Assembly (NCBI GenBank): GCA_030849945.1
Contig: JAVDKK010000005.1
Span: forward strand, 124,001-188,000
DNA length: 64,000 nt
Direction: 5' to 3'
Source of the DNA: Schauerella fraxinea
GTDB lineage: Bacteria; Pseudomonadota; Gammaproteobacteria; Burkholderiales; Burkholderiaceae_B
Below, piece after piece: positions 16,763 through 24,739 of this stretch. Position 1 is the first letter of the stretch, and every line of letters starts with the position of its first letter. Under the pieces are notes generated by a model. It saw nothing but the letters and a program-made list of their open reading frames with translations. It was not told the DNA's origin and searched no databases. The translations under genes and the position numbers were made by a program.

Positions 16763-17755
16763 TCAAGTCTCCGGCTTGATGTTCGCCTGCTTGATCACCG
16801 CCGCATATTTCGCGCGCTCCGTTTTGGCGAAGGCCGCATAGCGATCCCGGCTGCCGCCGCCGTCTTCCGCACCCAGTTGCGCCAATCGCGCTTTGAATTC
16901 GTCCGTGGCCATGATTGCATTGACATCGGCGTTGATGCGTTCGGCCGTGGCCACCGGCAACTTGCCCGGTGCATCCAGCGCAAACCAGATACTGGATTCG
17001 AATCCCGGATAACCCTGCTCGGCCACCGTGGCCACATTGGGGTGCGTAGGCGATCGGCTGGCCAGCGTTTGCGCAAGCGGTGTAACTTTCTGCGCCGCAA
17101 TGAGCGGCGTGGCCGTAGCCATGCCTTCAAACGCATATTGCACGTGGCCGCCCATCAGATCGGTCATCAGCGGCGCGGAGCCGCGATACGGCACGTGCAG
17201 CACGTCGACGCCGGCTTGCGCCTTGAAGGTTTCGAGTGCGAGATGCTGCGCCGAGCCCGAGCCGGCGGAGCCGAAGATGATCTTGCCCGGCTGACTTTTG
17301 CACAGCGCGACCAACGCGGGCAAGGTGCGAGCGGGCTGATCGTTGTTGCCGATCAAGAGCATCGGGGTTTTGCCCAGCAAGGCGATGGGCACGAAGTCCG
17401 TTTCCACCGCATAGCCGAGCGTGGGCTGCAGCCCCGGTGCAATGCCATGGCTGTTGATGTGGGTGAGCAGCAAGGTGTTGCCATCGCCCGCCTGCTTGGC
17501 CACATAGTCGGCGGCGATCACGCCGGCGGCGCCAGAGCGGTTCTCGACAATGACCGGTACCTGCCACTTCGCCCCCAATTGCTGTGCCAGCAAGCGAGCC
17601 AGCACATCGGTGCCGCCACCGGCCGGAAAGCCGACGATGAGTTTGACGGGGCCGGTGGGCGGAGACTGTGCCCAACCGAGCGGCGCGAGCGCCGTCGACG
17701 CGACGGCCGTTGTCGCGACCGAGGTGACGGCCACGAGGAATTGTCTGCGTTGCAT
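16763..17755 (-). CDS. Bug-family tripartite tricarboxylate receptor (330 aa)
   Basis: Periplasmic solute-binding protein of the Bug/TctC family (PF03401). The signal MQRRQFLVAVTSVATTAVASTALAPLGWAQS contains a twin-arginine-like RRQFL, so Tat export is possible. Mature hallmarks are GPVKLIVGFPAGGGTDVLARLLAQQL, ENRSGAAGVIAADYVAKQ, GSAGSGSAQHLALETFK and HVPYRGSAPLMTDLMGGHV. The frame is open upstream to 17971, but ATG 17755 opens the signal peptide. No TctA/TctB permease is nearby, as is common for these expanded receptors. It follows the enolase-superfamily gene, so it probably binds that enzyme's acid substrate. Confidence 0.92.
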   Translation of the reverse strand: MQRRQFLVAVTSVATTAVASTALAPLGWAQSPPTGPVKLIVGFPAGGGTDVLARLLAQQLGAKWQVPVIVENRSGAAGVIAADYVAKQAGDGNTLLLTHINSHGIAPGLQPTLGYAVETDFVPIALLGKTPMLLIGNNDQPARTLPALVALCKSQPGKIIFGSAGSGSAQHLALETFKAQAGVDVLHVPYRGSAPLMTDLMGGHVQYAFEGMATATPLIAAQKVTPLAQTLASRSPTHPNVATVAEQGYPGFESSIWFALDAPGKLPVATAERINADVNAIMATDEFKARLAQLGAEDGGGSRDRYAAFAKTERAKYAAVIKQANIKPET

Positions 17756-17797
17756 GACGTGTCTCCGGCGCAGTACGCGCCTTTTATTGTTATGTCG

Positions 17798-17828
17798 CGC
17801 CGCCGGCCCCTGATAGACCGGCGGCGCT
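17798..17828. other. Intercistronic hairpin between dehydratase and Bug receptor genes
   Basis: GCGCCGCCGG (17798-17807) and CCGGCGGCGC (17819-17828) form a perfect 10-bp stem with an 11-nt loop in the 121-bp gap between two genes of one strand. On the minus-strand transcript it is followed by an A-rich, not U-rich, stretch. It may act as an mRNA stability or processing element, or as an attenuating structure. Confidence 0.45.
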
Positions 17829-17876
17829 TGTCTTTCATACAAAGCGACTACCCGCCCTGCGCAAGCAAGTGGGTGC

Positions 17877-19001
17877 TTACCGCACCGTTTCCCACTTGCC
17901 GTACTTGGCGATTTCCTTGTCGTCGAAGCCAAAGCCCAACCCCGGCGTTTGATGCAGAATGACGCGGCCATCCTTGTGATCCATCTGGCGATCGATCAAG
18001 CGGCGGAAGTTGAGTACTTGGTCGTCCCAGAAGAACTCGACGTAGCGTGCATTGGGCGTTGCGGCAACGAGCGGCGCGTGCAGATCGTGAAACCAATGCG
18101 GGCACACGACCACGCCGTAGGAGGCGGCGGTGGCGGCGATGCGTTTCCACTCTGTGATGCCGCCGCATACGGCTGCATCCGTTTGCAAAATGCCGGCGGC
18201 ACCCTTGTCCAGCAGCTCTTTGTGATACCAGCGGCCATAGCCGATCTCAGCGGTGGCGATCGGTACGCGCGTGGCACGCGCAAGCTTGGCGTGGCTGTCG
18301 ATATCGTCAGGGCTGAACGGCTCTTCGATGAAGTACGGATCGTATTGTTCGAAGCGGCGCACGTAGGTCATCGCCTCGGTGAGGTCGCCCCAGGCGTTGT
18401 TGCAGTCCATCATGACTTCAACATCCGGGCCCACGGCTTCGCGCACGGCCTTCAAGCGGGCTTCTTCTTCGCGGGGCGACAGGCGGCCCGTCTTCAGCTT
18501 GACGGCCTTGAAACCCTTGGCCGCGTAGCCCGCCATTTCTTCGCCCAGGTGCTGTGGCGTTTTGCCGTCGAGGTAGTAACCGCCGCTGGCGTAGGCCGGC
18601 ACGCTTTCCAGCTCGACGGCTCCCAGGTAGCGGTGCAGCGGCAGGTTTTGCGTTTTGGCGTTGAGATCCCAAATGGCCGTATCCAGCGCGCTGAGGGCGC
18701 GCATCACCGTGCCCTGACGCCCTTGCAGCAGCGCTTCCTGGTACATGTCGCGCCACAAGCCTTCGACCGCATGCGAATCGCGACCGATCAACACGCGCGC
18801 CAGCAGATCCTTGACCGCAGCCGTGAAGATGCTGCCCCCGGCACTGCCCACATAGCAGAAGCCGATGCCTTCGACGCCATCGGTCGATCGCACTTTGACC
18901 AGGCCGTAATGGCGCACGCTCACCGAGCGATTCGAGAAAGAGGTGACGCGATCCAACGGCACCAGCGCCGCGCACACATCGATGGATTCAATCGTAGGCA
19001 T
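17877..19001 (-). CDS. Mandelate racemase/muconate lactonizing enzyme-family dehydratase (374 aa)
   Basis: Enolase-superfamily enzyme of the mandelate racemase branch; members abstract the alpha proton of a carboxylate, usually giving sugar-acid dehydration or racemisation. Visible residues: KxK base motif in FKAVKLKTG; Mg2+ ligands in MMDCNNAW (Asp), FIEEPF (Glu) and ATAEIG (Glu); the second acid-base pair in LQTDAAVCGG (Asp) and VVCPHWFHDLH (His). Length is normal for sugar-acid dehydratases; the substrate is not readable. Start at ATG 19001 (MPTIESIDVCAALVPL). It heads a minus-strand unit with the Bug receptor and is divergent from the LysR at 19190. Confidence 0.9.
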   Translation of the reverse strand: MPTIESIDVCAALVPLDRVTSFSNRSVSVRHYGLVKVRSTDGVEGIGFCYVGSAGGSIFTAAVKDLLARVLIGRDSHAVEGLWRDMYQEALLQGRQGTVMRALSALDTAIWDLNAKTQNLPLHRYLGAVELESVPAYASGGYYLDGKTPQHLGEEMAGYAAKGFKAVKLKTGRLSPREEEARLKAVREAVGPDVEVMMDCNNAWGDLTEAMTYVRRFEQYDPYFIEEPFSPDDIDSHAKLARATRVPIATAEIGYGRWYHKELLDKGAAGILQTDAAVCGGITEWKRIAATAASYGVVVCPHWFHDLHAPLVAATPNARYVEFFWDDQVLNFRRLIDRQMDHKDGRVILHQTPGLGFGFDDKEIAKYGKWETVR

Positions 19002-19189
19002 AGCAGAAGTCCTTTTAGCTAGGGTGTTCGGGGTCGTCGTGGCGGCAGGGTGACGCCCCTGCCCCACAATGATCGATGGCGCATTCTGGGGCGATGGAAA
19101 CGTCGCATCAACCACCGTCCGGCACTTTAAAAAGACGGAAAAAGCGTTTTCTTATAGAGTGACTGCGTTGAACACACGGCGAGCACGGC

Positions 19190-20071
19190 ATGGATACCCA
19201 GTTTCTTCAGACGTTTATCGTGGTGGTGGAGACCGGGTCGATCGCCGAAGCAGCGCGGCGGCTCGGCATCACGCCGTCATCGGTTACCCAGCGGCTGCGT
19301 GCGCTCGAAGCCGACGTGGGCAATCGATTGATCGAACGCGCCGGCCGAACCGTCAAGCCCACCCTGGCAGGCCTGCGCATCGTCGAACGCGCCCACACGG
19401 TATTGCGGCAAGTGGCCGATCTGCGTTCTGAAGCGTCGGATACCGCCCTGCCGGCGGGCCCATTACGGCTGGGCGCCACGCCCAGCGCGTTGACGGGGAT
19501 CGTGCCCACCGTGCTCAAACGTTGGGTGAAGCAGCATCCACACATCAATATCTTCATCGAGCCCGGCACCACCACCACGCTGTATGCCAAGGTGCTGGCA
19601 GGCGACCTCGATGCCGCGATCCTGGTGCATCCGCGCTTCGAGTTGCCAAAGACCTGCGTGTGGCAAACCTTGCGCGACGAACCGCTCGTGCTCGTAACCC
19701 CTGCCGCGTTGAAAGGCCGCGATCCGCTCGCGATCGCCAGGCGCGAGCCATTCATCCAGTACGACCGGGGCGTGATCGCGGGCAAGATGGCCGACGAGTA
19801 TTTGCGTGCGCATGGCATTCGGCCGAACGTGCGGTTCGAGCTCGACGGCATCGAATCCATTGCCAAGCTGGTGGCTGAAGGATTGGGGGTGTCGGTGCTG
19901 CCCGACTGGCCGGTACTCGGCCCTGCAAACACGGCGCTCAAACGGTGGCCCCTGCCAGCGCCCTGCCCGTCGCGCGAAGTGGGCGCGATCTGGCTGCGCG
20001 CGAGCGTGCGCTCGCCGCTGGCGCGCGCCTTTGCCGATATGGCGCGCGCGACCTTGCCGCCCGCACTCTGA
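19190..20071 (+). CDS. LysR-family transcriptional regulator (293 aa)
   Basis: HTH at residues about 1-60 (MDTQFLQTFIVVVETGSIAEAARRLGITPSSVTQRLRALEADVGNRLIER), effector domain from about 85. Divergent from the dehydratase gene with 188 bp between, the standard position for its activator. That gap also holds an AT-rich dyad GAAAAAGCGTTTTC near 19138-19151 and a 7-bp hairpin GGCAGGG/CCCTGCC at 19044-19063. Confidence 0.92.
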   Translation: MDTQFLQTFIVVVETGSIAEAARRLGITPSSVTQRLRALEADVGNRLIERAGRTVKPTLAGLRIVERAHTVLRQVADLRSEASDTALPAGPLRLGATPSALTGIVPTVLKRWVKQHPHINIFIEPGTTTTLYAKVLAGDLDAAILVHPRFELPKTCVWQTLRDEPLVLVTPAALKGRDPLAIARREPFIQYDRGVIAGKMADEYLRAHGIRPNVRFELDGIESIAKLVAEGLGVSVLPDWPVLGPANTALKRWPLPAPCPSREVGAIWLRASVRSPLARAFADMARATLPPAL

Positions 20072-20132
20072 CATTGACGTGACGCTGCCGTGCGCCATGA
20101 CGACGCGAGCGCCCAAGCGGTAAGATCGGCGC

Positions 20133-21305
20133 ATGCCTACTTTTGCTGCAGCCCCCCTCCCCGCCGCAACGTCTCCCGACCGGCGTGCTTCCCACCTGGC
20201 ACCCCTGCATCGCAGCGCGCAGGCGGCACTCGGTGCGTTGATGGCCGCGCTGGTCGCGGGTTGCGCCACGCCCGTCGCGACGACCCCAGAGCGCACGCCG
20301 GATCAGGTACGCAGCGAGATCGAGCGGCTGATACCGGCCAAGGTTGCCGATCGTTCCGGGTGGGCACGCGACATCTACGTGGCCTTTTCCACGCAAGACA
20401 TCGCCCCCACGCGCGATAACCTGTGCGCGGCCCTCTCCATCACCGAGCAGGAATCGACCTTTCAGGCCGATCCGCCGGTGGCCGGTCTGGCGCGTATCGC
20501 CCGCGCCGAGATCGATCGTCGTGCCCAATCGTTGCACGTGCCCGCCTTCCTGGTGGATGCAGCGCTCGGCATTCAATCGTCCAACGGCAAAACCTACGGC
20601 GAGCGGCTGCGCACGGTCAAAACAGAAAAAGGTTTGAGTGAAATCTTCGATGATTTCGTTAGCATCGTGCCGCTGGGCCGGCAACTGTTTGGCGGCTTCA
20701 ATCCGGTACGTACCGGGGGGCCGATGCAGGTCAGCATCGCCTTCGCGCAGTCGCATGCGGCCGATTATCCCTACCCGATCGCCGGCAGCGTGCGCGACGA
20801 AGTGTTTACCCGTCGTGGCGGCATGTATTTCGGGATCGGGCACCTACTGGGATATCCCGCCAACTACGACAAGCTGATTTACCGGTACGCGGATTTCAAC
20901 GCCGGCTGGTACGCCAGCCGCAACGCCGGATTTCAAAGTGCAGTATCCCAGGCCTCGGGCATCACCTTGGCCCTGGACGGCGACTTGATCACACCGGGGT
21001 CGCGCAACGCGGGCCAGACCGAGCTCGCGGTACGCGCCCTTGGGCGCCAGATCGAGATGAACGACAACGCCATTCGTCGCGACCTGGAACGCGGCGACAC
21101 GCTCGAATTCGAGCAAACGGACGTCTACGAACGCGTGTTTGCGTTGGCCGAGCGCACCACTCGTCGCACGCTGCCGCGCGCCGTGCTCCCAGGCATCAAG
21201 CTGGAAAGCCCGAAGATCACGCGACCGCTCACCACCGCATGGTTTGCGAATCGCGTGGACGGCCGGTGGCAACAATGCATGGCGCGTGACAGCACCGGCG
21301 GCTAA
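20133..21305 (+). CDS. DUF1615-family lipoprotein (390 aa)
   Basis: Envelope lipoprotein: a long basic N-region, hydrophobic core, lipobox LVAGC with Cys44. The mature part matches my memory of DUF1615 (PF07759): RSGWARDIYVAFSTQDIAPTRDNLCAALSITEQESTF, the long helical FNPVRTGGPMQVSIAFAQSHA section and RGGMYFGIGHLLGYP. The SITEQES segment and overall layout recall lytic-transglycosylase-like folds, which is speculative; the function is not established. An internal ATG just before the lipobox is too short to start an export signal, so 20133 is preferred. Confidence 0.82.
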   Translation: MPTFAAAPLPAATSPDRRASHLAPLHRSAQAALGALMAALVAGCATPVATTPERTPDQVRSEIERLIPAKVADRSGWARDIYVAFSTQDIAPTRDNLCAALSITEQESTFQADPPVAGLARIARAEIDRRAQSLHVPAFLVDAALGIQSSNGKTYGERLRTVKTEKGLSEIFDDFVSIVPLGRQLFGGFNPVRTGGPMQVSIAFAQSHAADYPYPIAGSVRDEVFTRRGGMYFGIGHLLGYPANYDKLIYRYADFNAGWYASRNAGFQSAVSQASGITLALDGDLITPGSRNAGQTELAVRALGRQIEMNDNAIRRDLERGDTLEFEQTDVYERVFALAERTTRRTLPRAVLPGIKLESPKITRPLTTAWFANRVDGRWQQCMARDSTGG

Positions 21306-21354
21306 CGCCGGCCGCCAGCGCCCAAGCGCGTTACGCAGTCCACAGGATTGGTCG

Positions 21355-21383
21355 TTGTGCAAATGAAACCCATTTGCAATAAT
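21355..21383 (+). promoter_or_regulatory. Promoter with embedded Fur-like palindrome upstream of yncE-like gene
   Basis: A -35-like TTGTGC (21355-21360) and -10-like AATAAT (21378-21383) are 17 bp apart. Between and over them lies the perfect palindrome TGCAAATG-AAACC-CATTTGCA (21358-21378), which resembles Fur boxes of the GCAAATGA...CATTTGC kind in betaproteobacteria. A repressor bound here would cover the promoter. It is about 105 bp upstream of the start codon at 21488. Confidence 0.55.
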
Positions 21384-21487
21384 GTTGCCTCCTCTGCGGT
21401 TGTTCATGCGTGAACGCTGGCAACGTGGTGTGTTTCTCCCACGGAGCGTCGCGTGCTGCACCCCCAATTATCTAGGATCGAGACACA

Positions 21488-22675
21488 ATGAACATACTCA
21501 ATAGAACCTTGAAGCTGACCTTTGGCGCGGCAGTGCTGGCCGCCACGCTCGCGGCATGCTCGACAGGCTCTAACACCCCCGCGCAATCGTCCAACGCAGG
21601 CGCGCCGGTGGCCACCAATGCGCCCCAGCGCTCGGATGTGCAGCGCCAGCCGCTGGCACGTGGCCTGTATGAATTGGCCTACAGCGCCAAGCAAGATGCC
21701 GTGTTCGTCGCCTCTTCGGGTGGCTTCGGCGCCGATGCCGCCCCCTCGAAGGTGCTGCGTCTGAATCCCGAAACCTTGCAGACCGTGAACGAGATCGGAC
21801 TCGAGCGCAAAGCGTTTGGCGTGGTGCTGGACGACCAAGCCAACCGCCTGTACGTGGGCAACACGGTGGATACCTCGGTGACCGTGGTCGACACCGCCAA
21901 CAACCGCGTCGTGGGCACGGTGCAGTTGATGGAGAAGGTCAAGAACAAGGACGGCAAGGAAGCCTACACGCACGACTTGCGCGAACTGGTCGTCGACAGC
22001 CCGCGTCATCGTTTGTATGTGACGGGCCACTCTGCCGAAGGCAGCGTGTTGTTCGTGGTCGATACCCGCACCCTGAAAGTGTTGAAGACCATTCCTGGTC
22101 TGGGGAAGGCGAAAGCGCCGGGCCTGTACCTGGACGCGAAAAATCACCGCATCTTCACGTCCAATCTTCTGGGCGAAGTGGTGATCGTGGATACACGCTC
22201 GCTCGCCGTCACCCGCCGCATTCAAACGTCCGCGGCGCAGCCGATGAACCTCGTGTTCGACAACAAGACCGGCCGCCTTTTTGCGACCGATCAAGGCGCC
22301 GAGAACATCACCAAGTACATGGCGAAGGTCGCGCCCGACTACAAGGCAGAACATCCGGGCAACCGCGTGCTGGTGCTGGACGTCAAGAGCGGCAAGGAAA
22401 TCGAGAGCATCCCCACCGACACCGGCCCCCTGGCCCTGAAACTGGACGCGCAGCGTAATCGTCTCTACGTGACGAATCGCATGGCCGGCACGGTATCGGT
22501 GTTCAACAGCAGCACGTACGTGCTGGTGGACACGATCACCCTGCCCGACTATCCGCAAAGCCTGGCGTTGGACGAAGGCCGCAACGTGCTCTATGTGACG
22601 GTCAAGAACAATAAGGACAAGCCGAAAGACGCGAAGGAAGACGTGGTGCGCGTCACGCTGCCGAATCTGCGTTAA
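21488..22675 (+). CDS. YncE-like beta-propeller lipoprotein (395 aa)
   Basis: Predicted envelope lipoprotein (signal with lipobox LAAC, Cys24) followed by a seven-bladed YVTN/YncE-type propeller: repeated blades such as NRLYVGNTVDTSVTVVDTANNRVVGTV, HRLYVTGHSAEGSVLFVVDTRTLKVLKTI and NRLYVTNRMAGTVSVFNSSTYVLVDTITLP. E. coli YncE is a periplasmic propeller whose expression rises in iron limitation, which agrees with the Fur-like palindrome upstream. The exact role is unknown. Followed by a good intrinsic terminator. Confidence 0.88.
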   Translation: MNILNRTLKLTFGAAVLAATLAACSTGSNTPAQSSNAGAPVATNAPQRSDVQRQPLARGLYELAYSAKQDAVFVASSGGFGADAAPSKVLRLNPETLQTVNEIGLERKAFGVVLDDQANRLYVGNTVDTSVTVVDTANNRVVGTVQLMEKVKNKDGKEAYTHDLRELVVDSPRHRLYVTGHSAEGSVLFVVDTRTLKVLKTIPGLGKAKAPGLYLDAKNHRIFTSNLLGEVVIVDTRSLAVTRRIQTSAAQPMNLVFDNKTGRLFATDQGAENITKYMAKVAPDYKAEHPGNRVLVLDVKSGKEIESIPTDTGPLALKLDAQRNRLYVTNRMAGTVSVFNSSTYVLVDTITLPDYPQSLALDEGRNVLYVTVKNNKDKPKDAKEDVVRVTLPNLR

Positions 22676-22732
22676 CGCGATCCGCGCACGGATCCAAACC
22701 GTCTCGAGGCGCGAACGCGCGCTTCACATCAG

Positions 22733-22766
22733 CGCCTCCGCCCGCAACGGCTGGGGCGTTTTTTTT
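22733..22766 (+). terminator. Rho-independent terminator after yncE-like gene
   Basis: Stem CGCCTCCGCC/GGCTGGGGCG (22733-22742, 22749-22758; 9 of 10 positions pair, including one G-U) with a CGCAAC loop and eight T residues at 22759-22766. It isolates the propeller gene from the ArsR gene. Confidence 0.85.
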
Positions 22767-22823
22767 CGCGCTTGTCACTGGCGCTACAGCAGTCAGCCCT
22801 CGCGTTGGCAGCAAGCCCTCGTA

Positions 22824-22851
22824 TTGACATATCGGGAAATACCGATACAAT
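22824..22851 (+). promoter_or_regulatory. arsR promoter with internal operator TATCG-N8-CGATA
   Basis: Consensus -35 TTGACA (22824-22829), 16-bp spacer, -10 TACAAT (22846-22851), only 6 bp before the start codon at 22858. The spacer holds the palindrome TATCGGGAAATACCGATA (22830-22847), the same TATCG-N8-CGATA layout as upstream of the oxidoreductase gene. This is a textbook autorepression layout. The very short leader implies leaderless or nearly leaderless mRNA. Confidence 0.75.
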
Positions 22852-22857
22852 CGGGTT

Positions 22858-23160
22858 ATGGACTTACTCGAAGTATTCAAAGCCCTCTCCAACCGCACCC
22901 GCCTTGAAATTCTGAAAGGGTTGAAGGATCCGGTGAACAGCTTTCCTCCGCAGGACGAAGGCGACGTGCTCACGGTGGGCGTGTGTGTCAGCAGCATTCA
23001 AGAAGGCGTCGGGCTATCGCAGTCGACGGTGTCTGATTATCTTGCAACGCTCCAACGTGCGGGCTTGGTCGAAGTCAGGCGCATCGGTCAGTGGACTTAC
23101 TACAAGCGCAACGAAGCAACCATCAGCGCCCTTGCCAAAATCATCGGGCAAGAGCTGTAA
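22858..23160 (+). CDS. ArsR-family helix-turn-helix repressor (100 aa)
   Basis: Compact winged HTH: MDLLEVFKALSNRTRLEILKGL opening, recognition helix VGLSQSTVSDYLATLQRAGLV, wing VRRIGQWTYYKRNEATISAL. The metal-binding ELCVCDL motif of ArsR/SmtB proteins is absent. The only cysteine is Cys43 just before the recognition helix region, so a redox or electrophile signal is as likely as a metal. It is followed 60 bp later by a quinone oxidoreductase gene, and both carry the same operator, making the oxidoreductase the likely target. Confidence 0.88.
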   Translation: MDLLEVFKALSNRTRLEILKGLKDPVNSFPPQDEGDVLTVGVCVSSIQEGVGLSQSTVSDYLATLQRAGLVEVRRIGQWTYYKRNEATISALAKIIGQEL

Positions 23161-23174
23161 TTTTTTACCCCTAT

Positions 23175-23194
23175 ATATCGAGATTTCTCGATAT
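23175..23194. promoter_or_regulatory. Perfect palindromic operator upstream of the quinone oxidoreductase
   Basis: ATATCGAGA-TT-TCTCGATAT is a perfect 20-bp dyad. Its outer bases match the arsR promoter operator (TATCG-N8-CGATA, here 23176-23193). It lies 27 bp upstream of the chosen start codon (23221), so binding would block transcription of the oxidoreductase or early elongation. Confidence 0.7.
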
Positions 23195-23220
23195 CCCTTT
23201 TTATAGAAATGAGGATTGAA

Positions 23221-24195
23221 ATGAAAGCGATCGTACTCACATCATTTGGCGGCCCCGAATCGTTCGAACTTCGCGATGTCCCGAAGCCCGTGCCGGGCGT
23301 GGGTCAAGTTCTCGTCAAGGTGCATGCCACCTCCATCAGTCCGTTGGACTTCCAAGTACGACGTGGTGATTATCCAGACCTGGTGCCACTGCCGGCCATT
23401 ACCGGGCACGACGTCTCTGGTGTTGTGGAAGAAGTCGGGCCAGGTGTGACGAGCTTCTCGCCTGGAGACGAAGTTTGGTATACCCCGCAGATATTTGACG
23501 GGGCCGGCAGTTATGCCGAGTACCACGTTGCTGCCGAAGGCATCATCGGAAAGAAGCCCGCCTCGCTAAGCCATCTCGAGGCGGCGAGCCTCAGCTTGGT
23601 TGGTGGGACGGCGTGGGAAGCACTCGTGGTGCGTGCCGGGCTACGCGTGGGCGAAAGCATTCTGATTCACGGCGGCGCGGGAGGCGTCGGTCACGTAGCG
23701 GTCCAGCTTGCAAAAGCCATTGGCGCAAGGGTGTTCACGACCGTACGCGAATCCAACGTTGAATTCGTACGAAGTCTAGGGGCCGATGTGATGATCGACT
23801 ACGAAAAGGAGGATTATGTTGATGCGGTTATGCGGGAGACCAGTGGCTTGGGTGTTGACGTCGTGTTCGACACGATCGGCGGCAATACGTTGTCGCGCAG
23901 CCCAGACGCACTCGCGCAACTTGGCCGCGTGGTCTCGATCGTGGATACTGCACAGCCCCAAAACATCATTCAAGCGTGGGGCAAGAACGCGAGCTATCAC
24001 TTCATTTTCACCCGGCAAAACCGCGGCAAGCTTGATGACTTGAGTGCATTGATCGCGCGGGGACAGTTGCGACCCCACGTGGGCGCTGTGTATTCGCTGG
24101 CCGATATTCCGCTAGCCCATGCCCGACTGGAAAGTCCCAACAACGGTCTCATCGGAAAAATCGCGATTGCCGTCGACCCTCGGCTTGTGTCGTAG
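23221..24195 (+). CDS. Zinc-independent quinone oxidoreductase / MDR-family dehydrogenase (324 aa)
   Basis: NADPH-dependent medium-chain dehydrogenase/reductase. GroES-like N-domain (MKAIVLTSFGGPESFELRDVPKPVPGVGQVLVKVHATSISPLDFQVRRGDYP) and Rossmann domain with HGGAGGVGHVAVQLAKAIGARV. Structural-zinc cysteines of alcohol dehydrogenases are missing, pointing to the quinone/enone reductase group. Start at ATG 23221 because AGGA sits 6 nt before it; an ATG at 23209 would add MRIE. Likely repressed by the ArsR encoded upstream; a role in quinone or electrophile stress is inference. Confidence 0.9.
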   Translation: MKAIVLTSFGGPESFELRDVPKPVPGVGQVLVKVHATSISPLDFQVRRGDYPDLVPLPAITGHDVSGVVEEVGPGVTSFSPGDEVWYTPQIFDGAGSYAEYHVAAEGIIGKKPASLSHLEAASLSLVGGTAWEALVVRAGLRVGESILIHGGAGGVGHVAVQLAKAIGARVFTTVRESNVEFVRSLGADVMIDYEKEDYVDAVMRETSGLGVDVVFDTIGGNTLSRSPDALAQLGRVVSIVDTAQPQNIIQAWGKNASYHFIFTRQNRGKLDDLSALIARGQLRPHVGAVYSLADIPLAHARLESPNNGLIGKIAIAVDPRLVS

Positions 24196-24228
24196 ATGAA
24201 CACGTAAAACTTCGACCGTTGCAGACCA

Positions 24229-24252
24229 TGCGCTCGCCGATCGGCGAGCGCA
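24229..24252. terminator. Perfect 24-bp palindrome between convergent genes
   Basis: The half-site TGCGCTCGCCGA is followed directly by its reverse complement, centred on GATC. As RNA it gives a 10-bp GC-rich stem with a 4-nt loop, in the 64-bp gap between the oxidoreductase stop (24195) and the HxlR stop (24260). There is no T-run on either side. It could act as a bidirectional transcription barrier or a protein site. Confidence 0.45.
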
Positions 24253-24259
24253 CGAGCGT

Positions 24260-24709
24260 TCAACCCGCGACTTTCTCAACCCGGGTTTCCTGGGGCTGCA
24301 ATATCCGCCCATCGGCACCGCGCACCTGCACCTCAGCCACCTGTGTGCTGCCGTCGACCACCCGCAAGTGCGAGCGCGGCTCGCGGTCGTCGAACAAGTG
24401 CCCCTCACCCCATTGCCGCAGTGTCACCACCACGGCGAACAACGCGCGTCCTTTGGACGTGAGCACGTATTCGGGATACGACGTGCCATCGGACGCCGGT
24501 TGCACGGCGAGGATGCCGTCGGCCACCAACTGACTCAGCCGGTCGGAAAGGATGTTGCGCGCCACATCCAAATTCTTTTGAAACGCACCAAAGCGGCTGA
24601 TGCCATCGAAGGCATCGCGCACGATCAGCAGCGACCAGCGGTCACCGATCACATCAAGGGCGCGCGCGACCGGACAGGGATCGAATTTCAAGCGCTTGCG
24701 TTTGGCCAT
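24260..24709 (-). CDS. HxlR-family transcriptional regulator (149 aa)
   Basis: DUF24/HxlR winged HTH: CPVARALDVIGDRWSLLIVRDAFDGISRFGAFQKNLDVARNILSDRLSQLVADGIL, wing QPASDGTSYPEYVLTSKGRALFAVVVTL. The conserved Cys before the first helix (FDPCPVARAL) is the residue that senses electrophiles or oxidants in several HxlR members. ATG 24709 is chosen; a TTG at 24736 is possible. Divergent from the MFS gene at 24921, the likely target. Confidence 0.9.
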   Translation of the reverse strand: MAKRKRLKFDPCPVARALDVIGDRWSLLIVRDAFDGISRFGAFQKNLDVARNILSDRLSQLVADGILAVQPASDGTSYPEYVLTSKGRALFAVVVTLRQWGEGHLFDDREPRSHLRVVDGSTQVAEVQVRGADGRILQPQETRVEKVAG

Positions 24710-24739
24710 CAGTGCGACATCCCTCACTATCGACAAAGT

